Shown here: positions 54,940 through 64,000 of the stretch, piece by piece | Layout of the letters: each line of letters begins with the position of its first letter | Numbering within the stretch: the stretch's first letter is position 1 | NCBI GenBank assembly: GCA_029953675.1 | Contig: JAMWBK010000001.1 | Coordinates: forward strand, 843,001-907,000 | Length of the DNA: 64,000 nt | From: Rhodosorus marinus | Lineage: Eukaryota; Rhodophyta; Stylonematophyceae; Stylonematales; Stylonemataceae | Reading direction: 5' to 3' | Translations under genes and position numbers: made by a program | The notes under the pieces: generated by a model | What the model was told of the DNA's origin: nothing | Seen by the model: the letters and a program-made list of their open reading frames with translations, nothing else | Databases searched by the model: none

Positions 54940-55600
54940 GTGGGAGTGCCGCGCCCTTGGGAGTGAGTACATCGACCTTTCTATCCCTTGTCCCCAGGCT
55001 ACCAGATACCTGCGAGCGTCTGCTCGACGCCGAGGCGCTGCAGCTCGGTCAATGCGGCAACTGAAGGAATCCCAGTACGCGGCGACTATTCAAGACTACG
55101 CTTCGAGATCCGGTATGTCCTACCGGTTGTTCCACTCATCATCGAGTGCTTTGGTTTAGTTGATAGTGTAGGTTCGTTCTCGTTGGCTTTGTCGGCTCTT
55201 TCGGAACAACCCAGGTCGTCTTGATAGCCTCCTCACGGAGCTGTCCTTGAACATATGGCGTCCAAAGCTGCATTATTGTTGGATGCGCACATCAGCTTCT
55301 TGTTTCTCGCTTCGCTGGTTAGGATCTTCCTCAAGGCCGAATATGGTCGCATCAGGAAATGCGGATTGCAGCCGTCGCAAAATGGGATGTAGAGACCCGG
55401 CATGGAGAGGACCCAAGGGATCTCCTTGCTGAATACCCTGGGATATCTGGAGACTTTGGAGTCTTTTAGCTTAGTTGATGGTGTAAGTTCTCATCGGCTT
55501 CGTGCGGTCTTTCTTTGCAACCCAGGGTGTCCTCGTTGAGCTCTCTTTGAGCCTCTGGCGTCCCAACACTGCTTTATTGTTGGACGGGAGTCATCTCACT
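54940..55600 (+). mobile_element. Old, diverged family A fragments
   Basis: Plus-strand pieces of the nuclease-like domain (SEYIDLSIPCPQATRYL, SARRRGAAARSMRQLKESQYA near 54960-55085) with many stops and small insertions, and a weaker second piece at 55450-55600. Confidence 0.7.
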
Positions 55601-55905
55601 CCGTTTATTCAGAGCCTAAGCTGAGAAGCGAGAAACAAGACGCTGATGACGGGCTTCCAACAATAAAGCAGCATTGGAAGGCCACATGGTCAAAGACAGC
55701 TCTGCGAGGAAGCTATTAAGACGCCCTAGGTTGTTACGAAAGAGCGCACGAAGCCAACTTATGGTGATGAAGCCAACGAGAACCTGGCTATCAACTAAAC
55801 CAAAGCGCTCGATGATGAGGGGAACAAACCGGCGTCGGAGAGTCTTGTTCCTCCCTTTTGAGGGTAGTTAGGCCCTGAATAAAACGGATGATGAAGATGA
55901 TGATG
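55601..55905. mobile_element. Old family A 3' ends, reverse then forward
   Basis: Reverse 3' end 55601-55840 (CCGTTTATTCAGAGCCTAAG) with a small internal duplication near 55750-55785, then a forward end 55842-55905 with tail AACGGATGATGAAGATGATGATG. Confidence 0.7.
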
Positions 55906-56600
55906 TTGACAACTGATTCCTTAGAAGATCTTGAACCTCCGTTTTCAAGTTCCCTATCCAGGGCTGTACTAGCCCCCGGGTCTGCGGAGCCGGAGTTGAG
56001 GTGTGCTCAGTGTTGTGGCTCAGTAGCTTCGGGTGATTATGGCGGGCCCTTTTTTCCTTTCCTGTGCGGAGGTCCAGGGTGGGGGCAGACCAGACGCCAG
56101 ACGCGGCTCAACCGCTTCCTGTTCTGCTCAGGCGCTCGGTATGGACCGGGAAGTGGAGTATGAGGTCTCCCCTGCCGGTGGCAACGGGAATGGCTGATGA
56201 GGCTGATGCCCCAGTGGTGCAGCGGGTGACCCGCCAGTGGTGTCTGACCTGAGTACTCGTCGAGGTGAGTACATCGACCTTTCTATCCCTTGACCCCAGG
56301 TGACCAGGTACCTACCTTCGTCCGCTCTGCGCCGAGGAGCTGCAGCTCGGTCAATGCGGTAATTGAAAGAATCCCAGTACGCTGAGATGCGGTTAAACGC
56401 TTCGGAACTCTGCATTGTCATACCGGTTTGTTCCTCTGATCATCGAGTGCTTTGGCTTTTTTCTTTTTTTTCACTAGGAATCCGCCTTCTCGATTCGAGG
56501 CTTGCAATGCAAGAAGGGAAAGCACAACTAGTTCAATACATTTCTAAAACTCAAGTTCGAGACGCATTGCTTTGGCTTAGTTAACGTTGAGGGTAGCCTA
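55906..56600 (+). mobile_element. Old, heavily decayed family A fragment
   Basis: Plus-strand copy from the knuckle region (CAQCC..) through RRQTRLNR, EVEYEV, and SEYIDLSIP-like stretches to a degenerate 3' end at 56590 with a (GTT)n tail. Many stops. Confidence 0.65.
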
Positions 56601-56639
56601 TGCTCTGAATAGTTGTTGTTGTTGTCTCAAGAATCGTGC

Positions 56640-56990
56640 GGGTGATGAATCGTACCGGTTAAGAGCTTCAAGTGGTTGGGATCGGAGCCCTCCTTTGGCC
56701 GGGAATCACAAGTGACATCTGGAACAGATATCGGAACTGCTCTGGGAATTGACAAGGAACGATCCTAGTCGCATCGGCTTCAGAGTTGGGACCGGGAGAA
56801 CTTGCAGATGCTCCGCATCTATGCCGCTTGGTCCCGGGGCCTTGCCGCATTTCAGGTCGTCCATGGTGCTCTGGTTTACTGGAAAACACTCTGGCTCTGT
56901 AATGCTGCCTGAGTTCTGGAGGTGCGCGCTCTGGTTCCTTCCTAGTGTACATCGTTGTTTGACCTTAGAACGCGATTAAAACGGTACTGA
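56640..56990 (-). mobile_element. Family B-like RT fragment, reverse
   Basis: Reverse strand reads MDDLKCGKAPGPSGIDAEHLQVLP (about 56865-56790) then, in another frame, QFPEQFRYLFQMSLVIP (56755-56705). Both match the family B RT at 42745-42950 in order, so this is a short diverged B copy. Confidence 0.78.
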
Positions 56991-59900
56991 AAGACGTGCT
57001 GGTAGTCTGCCTCCGGTTTAGATGGTTCCCGGTCCAGAATTGTGCGCAACACCTCCCACCCACAATGCAATTAACGCATTTGTCAGATAAGAAGAGTGCG
57101 CTATTCTTGCAACAAAAGCAACGTAGGATCATTCCCGTACTCTCGTCCGGAATTTCAGCAATGGGCAATTGGGTCATTGCATGATCACCACTGCAAAGTC
57201 CGCTTTGCTGAATGCCTGCTAACATGCAGCCATTAGCACTGGCAAAGTGTTTCCCCTCCTCCCGAATAATCGGAATTTGTTGCCACTGGAAGCAATCTCT
57301 TTGATTCTATATATATAACATACATAGATCCCCCGACCACTTGTGAAGCTCCCACCCGTTACGATTCATCTTCGTACGATTCCTGAGACAACAACGCCGA
57401 TCTTTATTCATGGATGGATTTCCAACGCCGTATTATTGTTGGACGCGCGTCATCAGGGTCTTGTTTCTCGCTTCTCAGCGTAGTTACGCTCTGAATAAAC
57501 GGATGATGGTATCATGATGATGGATTCGAGTGAAGTAAGTCTGCTGCGCCCGCATGGCAGAATCCTAAGTCCTCATTTCCGACACAAATCTAAACGGAAC
57601 GAGAATCTAAACACTACGGCAGCCAGCATCCACTGGACGTAAAACTCTCGTTTTGGTCAAACCGAACTTTTTTGTCAACTAAATAGTAGTGAAATCTCGA
57701 GAGGCAGACGCAGAGAAACACTATATATTTATACATATTTATACCATATATTCGTAAATATATTGCTTCTTCAATCAGAAACATATCAACCTCCCTGGTA
57801 CTTTCAATTGAATGAAAATATGAATTCTGGACTGCATGATTTTTCCGGTGTTTGTTCATTTTTTTGCTGTTTTTGAAAAAAAATGAGTTTGGGGCTTCCT
57901 AGAAAGTGCCAAAAAGGGTTCCAGGGGGGGGGTGGAAGGGTTACTCATCATCCTAGATGAATTGGCAGTCTGCAACAATATCAACGGTAAAACTTGAAAA
58001 TTTCAGCTTTCTGTTGTGAATCTTCTTTTGCTCTGGAACAAATAGCTCGTCTATTGGGGAAGTGGGGGGGGAATTCTTTGGAATTGAGAAGTGATCATGT
58101 TTTGTACTTTTATTCGGTGCTGTTGTTGTGCTGTGGAACAAGGGGTGATTCGTTGTTTTGAGAAGCGAAAAAAGAAAACAACTAGAGTTGGGAATACCTT
58201 TTTATCCACCCCTGAGCTACCGGTTGAAAATATGTACTAACCAGTTTGTAACAATTCGACCGCGTGTGCTTGTCGGGCTGATGTTCGGCGAGGCTGAACT
58301 GGACAACAAGACATGGAGCAGAGGTGACAGGGAGTGGTTACAGTAGCTTGAGCTCGGCACAGCAGGTTCGCATGCTGTTCTAGTTCCAGAATGAAGTTTG
58401 TGTGCCGTCTCAATTCGGTCCATAGTCCCGATTCTACTCCCGCCCTTTTCGAAATCGAGTTCAGGACATGAATCTACGCGTTCACTACATGGTTGGTATT
58501 CAAGAGTCCAAATTATCTTCTGTATGTGGTAATTTTTGTACCAAACATGTCCATGTACGAAGGACGGAGCTCTGTCCGTTCCTGTGCTGAAAAGCGGGAA
58601 CAATGTCTTGTTCACAAACCTGAACATGCGTCCATCGAGCTTGAACGATGCACGCGAGCGCACGAACACAATTTAGTCTCGGGTATTCAGCAACAGAAGC
58701 CGTACAAAGCTTCCAAACCAGGTCGGATTGCTGGATGTCTGAACCTCGACATTGTCACCAGGGCTCCAGTCTGTCAACAACATTTCGACAACACTAAACC
58801 GAGCAATTGGCCGACCTACAAAGTCCATCACGACTCAACCCCCCTTTAAAAACTGCTGCAAAATAAACTGCCAAGAAATTCCTGGAACGAGCATAAATCA
58901 CTACCCCCCTCCCGGCACAGGGTTTTCACATATTTCCAAGAGACAAGTTTTCCTCGGGGAAACCCCTGTCTTATTGACACATTGCGTTCCCAATGATGGC
59001 AAACCAAAAAAAAACAACAACCAAAAACCAAAAACGTCCAAAAATAGTTTCGAAATTCTCGAACCTACATACCTTCAAAGGTGCAAAACAAAAGTTACAA
59101 AGAAAAGCAAAATGAAAAAGGACGGACTGAGAAGGGGCCAAAAAAAAAAACTCTAAACCGAAATCATCCCCCTTAAGGCTCTTTTAATCGTCACCTGATA
59201 TCAAACCCGCGCCTTTAAAATGCATTTTATTTTACAAGCAATAAAGATTGATGTTCAGGGACTAATTACAATATTTAAAAACATATATATAGAAATAATG
59301 ATTGAGTTTGTTCTTTACTTCTTTTATCATAGTGACGCTTACATATTCCCGCCAGCACCACTGCTAAAAAAAAAACGAGCTTCATTTTGAAACAGTTCAA
59401 GACCCCCCCCCCCCAACCCCCCCCGAACGAAGACAGAGACATTACAATATTATTTTATTAAAGAACAAATATCGAACTTTTCATGACCCAGGCTGATATT
59501 GGATCGTGGGTAGGGTTTCTTGTCATGAAGACCCATGCTATTTTCTCCTCCTGCTTTTTTTGAGCCATTGTGAGTACAAGTTTTTTTGGTGAAGGGGAAG
59601 GGGGGGGGGAAGTGAAGGAGTCGAAAACTAGATATTTCTAATTATCGATGTTTCAGAACTGTCATTTTATACATGGGCTTCGGGGTAGGGGTGTTCAAGG
59701 CGGAGCCAACACCATATGGGATTTTTCAATGTTTGAGGAGGGAGAATAGCAAAACTTGGGTTGGGGGTAGAGAACGGGTTTGGGAGGTTGGGGAAGGGCA
59801 GTTCGCTCAACAAGTTTGGTAGGGGAGGGAATTGTTGCGTGGGAGAGGGGAGTTGGGAAGTTCGGGAAGGAGAGAAGCTGTGGTAGTACTATAGCTGGTT

Positions 59901-60306
59901 AGAAAATCATTTCTGGGGTGCTGGACTGGTGGGGGGGAACAGAGGAGTTTTGTGTTTGGACAGGTTTTGAGGTTAAGGGTATTGAGTTTGGGGATTTTGC
60001 TTGGAAAAGGGTTTGGGGATAGTTTGTGGAGCTGGGTTTTGCTGGTTTTGTGGAGGGACGGAATGGGGAAAGAAGGTGTAGGTTGGTAGAGGGTGAGTGG
60101 ATTACTGGATGTTCCAGTAGGAGATGGTTCGATAGGGTAATTCAGAAGGGCGCAGTTAAGTTGGTTCTGGTGGGGATTGGGTTGGAAAGGCATCGGTTTT
60201 GGTTTTGTTTTGTCGAGTCCTTTTCGTTGTTTCGTTAGAAGCGCTTACGTTTGGAAGGAATACTGAGGAGCTGGCTTGTGAGGAGGACGAAATTTCCTGT
60301 TCTACG
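56991..60306. other. AT-rich spacer right of the cluster
   Basis: Apart from the isolated family A end at 57410-57512, no gene is firmly recognised. On the minus strand an open stretch at about 58820-58217, broken once near 58680, could be an unresolved gene (it includes GDNVEVQTSSNPTW). Long homopolymer runs occur at 59402-59425 (C) and 59603-59612 (G). 57700-57760 and 59220-59300 are very AT-rich. Confidence 0.4.
57410..57512 (+). mobile_element. Isolated family A 3' end, right-most
   Basis: The last 90 bases of an A-type element (GACGCGCGTCATCAGGGTCTTG..) with tail ATAAACGGATGATGGTATCATGATGATGG. It lies 400 bases beyond the main cluster. Confidence 0.82.
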
Positions 60307-61640
60307 ATGGAAGGGAAACGATTCCCAACTTCACCACCGGAGTCGTCGGAAAGCATGTCGACTGCGAAGTAAGTCCACGCTCTATGGAGTTTTCAGTTGT
60401 CGCTTCTAAATTTGAGGGAATGCAGAGATTCTGAGGTTTTGAATTATTTTTTTATGTGTTATAGGAAACTTGAGGAGCTGATTAAAGAGCGAACTGTGAT
60501 GGAGCAAATCAGGACTAAATGCCCGCTTTCATGGAGTGTTATTGATATGGGTAAGACTTGTGAGGATAAGTTGTGATTGAGACTCAAGCATAGGCTGACT
60601 GTTGCAGCATTCTCACTTCGCCTCTTTTTTCGTTTCTGTTCCTTGTGGACCTTCATCTGTGGGGTTTTTCCGCTCCTGTAGAGATCACAAGGCTGCAACT
60701 AGAGACTCAACAGTTCGCTGGAATGGCGTCTGGCATGTCCAATGGTGGAACAGCGAATGACGTGAATGACTCCTCCCACAACAGCGCTTCGTCTAGACGT
60801 AGCGCGTCTTCGAACATGGGGAGCAAGAAGAGGGTCAAGCTGCCGATTCCTGCGGATAAGTATCCCGAGTATAACTTCGTTGGAAGGCTTCTGGGGCCTC
60901 GAGGTGCTACTCTGAAGGCGCTTGAGCGCGAAACAGGTTGTAAGATTATGATTCGCGGGAGAGGTTCGATTAGGAAGGACAAGGAGACTGAAGTTCGAGG
61001 GAAACCTGGATGGGAGCACGTCTTTAACGAACCGTTACACGTTGTGATTGAAGCTGATTTTGAGGAGCCGCACGCGTCAAGGGCCTTGAACCGGGCGAAA
61101 GAAGCTATCGAGCTACTTCTCGTTCCTGTTCCGGAAGAGAATGACTCGCTCAAGCGCCAACAACTCCGAGATTTGGCTATTCTGAATGGTACATTCCGTG
61201 GGGGAATGTCTGAAGGAAAGGAATCTGGAACACCTCTGGGCTTGCAAACTCGGAGGACTACCAGTTCGATGCGAAGCAGTGGTGTACCCGCCAGTGGAAA
61301 GGACTTCAATCCTCAGGGAAGTGAGTTTGCGGGTGGAGTAAGCCCCGACGAGAAGGAGCACGAGGCAAACATGATGAACGGAGGCCCTGCTATGGACTCT
61401 CTACCCCAAGACATGTCACGTCCATTGAAGGATCCGGCAAGCATAGCACTATCCGAGTGGGAGGACCAAGAACTTGCTGAGGGGGGGCCTGTGAATTTTG
61501 CGAACGGAGAAAATCCTGAAAGGTTCACGAGCCTGGGAAGCGGTGCAGGCTTCTATGGGGGAGCCTTTTCGTCCCACAACTCGATGGTTGGGGAGTCTCT
61601 TCTCTCGTCTCAGTCAAGCGAGCACACGCGAGTTCAATAA
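60307..61640 (+). CDS. STAR-family KH-domain RNA-binding protein (Quaking/SF1 type)
   Basis: Three exons (60307-60368, 60465-60550, 60682-61640) give 368 residues, with GT..AG introns of 96 and 131 bases. The N-terminal KLEELIKERTVMEQI looks like a short QUA1-type dimerisation helix. Residues about 92-195 form an extended KH domain: YPEYNFVGRLLGPRGATLKALE with the GPRG loop that grips RNA, then GCKIMIRGRGSIRK, and GKPGWEHVFNEPLHVVIEA, all hallmarks of STAR proteins. It is followed by a QUA2-like segment RQQLRDLAILNGTFR. The C-terminal 150 residues are low complexity, rich in S, G, E and P. Such proteins bind branch-site or UAAY-type RNA and regulate splicing, stability or translation. The presence of QUA2 favours a Quaking-like over an SF1-like job, but SF1 cannot be excluded. 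Confidence 0.92.
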
Positions 61641-62100
61641 TTCCGACGATTTGTAGTTTTCTGAGAAGATGGACCTCGCAGTCGCGAGCTCGTTTGGTGG
61701 ACTCGGGTCCTGGACTAATATGAAATACTTTGGGAATCTGTTCCCAGGACTAATTGCACCCTCAATCTAAGTTCAAGTACTAAATGCCTACTGACAAGTC
61801 GAATGACTAGAAACAGCGTTTTTTGCTGTATGCTCACTATGAAAATTTTCATTATTCACTACTACTACTACTACTACACTGCATTAACTCCCTCACTCAA
61901 TAAATGACCGACAAGTGGTATCAAGGATATAAAACTGGGGAACTTCCAGATATGTAGTCGTCAGCCGAACGCTGCAGCTAAGAGGAGAGAACGTTTGGGC
62001 CTCAACGCTACAGCAGTTACATGCGTGGCAGCCCACTTGGACCTAAGAAATGCCTTGTCGTTTTACCCTGTCAAAGTTTTTTACTTCCGGATTATCTGTT
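61641..62100. other. Spacer between convergent genes
   Basis: Holds the 3' ends of the STAR gene and of the WD40 gene. An (ACT)n run lies at 61858-61878 and AATAAATGAC at 61899 could act as polyadenylation signal for the plus-strand gene. Confidence 0.5.
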
Positions 62101-64000
62101 TTATAATACTTGGTGATCAAAGTCACCCCAGCCAGGACCCCACACTTTAACGAGTCCATCACCTCCACAGCTAGTCAGAGAACGATCAGTTAAATACAAG
62201 TCTCGTACTCCATGTGTTCCAACCAAACCTCCAAACCCAGTTCCCGTCAACCATTGCCTTGTTGGGCTATGCGCCTTCGGAATCAAGTCCAAAACTCGAA
62301 GCGTTCTGTACGAAGAGAAGATAACGCCGAATTAAGAACACCGGCTGACCTCGTGAGCGGATTTCCAACGTTCCGTACCTTGCATCCCAGATCTTAATGT
62401 CCCCATTTCGGCAGCCAGATGCCAGCGCCCGTCCCCTAGGAGATTCCAGTCGGAGGCAGATTACTTCATCTTCGTGGGCGGGTAGCTCGGCGACGCAAGC
62501 TCGCGTTCTCGAATCTACTACTGACAGGGAACCGTCGCATCCACCTGTGACAATTCGCATTCGGTCCTCGAGGAGCGCCAAAGAACGAGCTTGGAAAGGA
62601 AGCAAACAGAGAGTCAAATTTGTAAGCTCCTTCGTATCACCCTAGAGAGACGATAACAGTCTACTGCAAAAAAAAAACAGTCGGAGGACTGCCAAAGTTC
62701 ATCGCCTTTCCATACCCTCCCCTGAAGTGTGAACTCTTGCCGTCCAGGTGGCCCTCATCGATGAGCTCGCCTCTCGAATATCAAAGACTCTAAGAGAATG
62801 TCCAACGCTCGAGCTTGCCCCTCCTTGGACACCCGACTGATCTCCTACTACTGCAACTAGATGTCTCTCGTCGAGAAAGATCGCGTCAGATGCCCGACGG
62901 TTTCCGAACGCGTTGATCTTGATGGAGTCTCCTTCGTGAATTCCAGATGCTGTCAGGCAGTTCGTAGAAGAAGCTCGTTAGTTCTACGCAGGCTCGCCCA
63001 CAACCTGGAACCATACAGCATTTTGCGCAGGTCCTCACCATGGGAGTGATAAACATCTGGGTCATGCCAGATAGCCACATAACCATTCGCATAAGTGCAG
63101 AGCAGTCCGTCCCCGTACGCAGAAAAATGCAAAGAGACAACACGGCCGTGATTGCTGTCACGAAGACCAGCCCTGGAAATCTTCTCTCCAAAATTCCACA
63201 ATCGAACAAGTCCATCCGCTCCTCCAGAAGCGAAGCGCCTCCTCCTTGGGTGTGCGGCAAGCGCAGTTGCCTCTGTCTCGGATAATGTAATCGCGTCCGG
63301 GCTATGCTTCTGTCAAAACCACCAACACGCTCGGCTAAGCTGCAACTCAAGACCTAGAATCGAAGTTGGTCTCCCGCCAGATCATGCCAGGCATAGACCT
63401 GGAGTAGCTTACCTTTCTGGAACTTTCGTCTGCGTACAGGACCATGTTATCGTACTCCGACTCGAAGAAAGACCACGAATTTGATCTATTAGCGGGCTTC
63501 GGGGAGCGAAACGTGGGGCTCAAATGGATGTCATCTTGTGTGGGCTTCGAGGGGGCATAACTTGAAGGAATCACAAGCTGAATCCCCTTCGGCGTGGACA
63601 TTGCCATCAGAGGAGGATCGGATGACGCAACGCACAGTGAGCGAATCAGTGCACCCTCCTCGCGGAACAACACTGAGAACTTCCCACGCCCAGACCATGG
63701 TCCTGTTGCTCCCGCGGAGAATCTCACTGGGAAAGGATTATCAAGGAAATCAGTCGTATCCCGACCACGCCGCCGATTGACGTGTTGAACTCTCGCTGTG
63801 TTTGATGCGTCGATAGCCGCAGCCACCGTGGCAGCTTCTCGCAGAAACGGAGCAAAGTCTGGAATGGATGCCATGGACTTCCATAGTGCAGCAAAATATC
63901 TGAGCACAGAAAACTCCACCCTGATCAGATCAGGGTCGTGTACGTACAAATTTCGGTCATGGATGAGGAGAACCTACGATACTTCTCCATCGCTTATGTC
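62101..64000 (-). CDS. DMX/Rabconnectin-3 (Rav1)-like WD40 protein, C-terminal part
   Basis: Five minus-strand exons in phase (63973-63413, 63309-63039, 62949-62716, 62589-62379, 62305-62101) encode the last 493 residues; 63974-64000 is intron and the gene continues beyond the window. After about 190 residues without a clear domain come WD40 blades: ALAAHPRRRRFASGGADGLVRLW, then VSLHFSAYGDGLLCTYANGYVAIW, then RHLVAVVGD..LRVFD, then RIVTGGCDGSLSVVD, RALASGCRNGDIKIWDAR and finally DLYLTDRSLTSCGGDGLVKVWG, ten residues before the stop. The order and the spacing, with the AHP..GG.DG..R.W start and the last blade near the C-terminus, match the C-terminal propeller of DMXL/Rabconnectin-3. That protein, with yeast Rav1, helps assemble the V-ATPase. 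The assignment rests on the propeller only. Confidence 0.78.

Noticed and set aside
31431-57512. CRISPR-like or host-defence interpretation of the many similar repeats
   Set aside because: The repeats are copies of RT-bearing elements with truncations, tails and a target-site duplication; there are no regular spacers, and the surrounding genes have introns.
58217-58820. Possible two-part gene on the minus strand
   Set aside because: Two open parts (54 and 150 codons) lie in different frames with no convincing splice sites between them, and a plus-strand frame of similar length overlaps.

Overview
The window is nuclear DNA of a eukaryote. Conserved proteins are split by short GT..AG introns: 23 could be placed exactly, 65 to 134 bases long and about 100 on average, and several have a good CTRAC-type branch site. 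No ribosomal or transfer RNA gene was seen. The gene content (ABC1 kinase of plastid/cyanobacterial style, TIM50, GSK3, STAR/KH protein, DMX-type WD40 protein, TMBIM protein, carbohydrate sulfotransferases) together with the retroelement type suggests a single-celled alga, perhaps a red alga. That placement is inference; nothing in the window fixes the species.

Layout. 1-30 kb is gene-bearing: a four-helix membrane protein (2997-3638 +), an ABC1/UbiB-type kinase (5704-8193 +), an ankyrin protein and a kinase-dead protein kinase (8425-10488 -), TIM50 (14331-15875 +), a Bax-inhibitor/lifeguard-type membrane protein (16383-17449 +), a coiled-coil protein (18029-20720 +), a small acylated SVIP-like p97-binding protein (21989-22446 +), GSK3 (23323-24664 -), and a divergent pair of membrane-anchored sulfotransferases (26250-27125 - and 28771-29670 +). 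57.5-64 kb is again host sequence: a STAR/KH RNA-binding protein (60307-61640 +) and the C-terminal WD40 part of a DMX/Rav1-like protein that runs off the right edge (62101-64000 -). Gene-poor stretches, often AT-rich, lie between.

From about 31.4 to 57.5 kb lies a dense graveyard of non-LTR-type retroelements. Family A has one almost complete but broken copy (33622-37393): N-terminal region, reverse transcriptase, a CCHC zinc knuckle and a C-terminal domain that looks like a restriction-like (PD-(D/E)XK) endonuclease. It ends about 15 bases after the stop codon in AATAAACGGATC followed by ATC/GAT triplets. More than twenty partial copies, mostly 3' ends in both orientations, surround it. Family B (40705-41955, 42561-44215, 46979-48175, 56640-56990) is a second RT lineage into which pieces of family A have jumped. 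At 40008-40209 a 186-bp family A 3' end sits between 8-bp target-site duplications inside another A copy, which shows directly that the family moved by reverse transcription with 5' truncation. Imperfect 90-bp direct repeats flank most of the cluster.

The host genes form no obvious pathway, except that the two sulfotransferases are clearly paralogues transcribed away from each other, and the pseudokinase and ankyrin genes are adjacent on one strand in the reverse of the usual ankyrin-kinase domain order.
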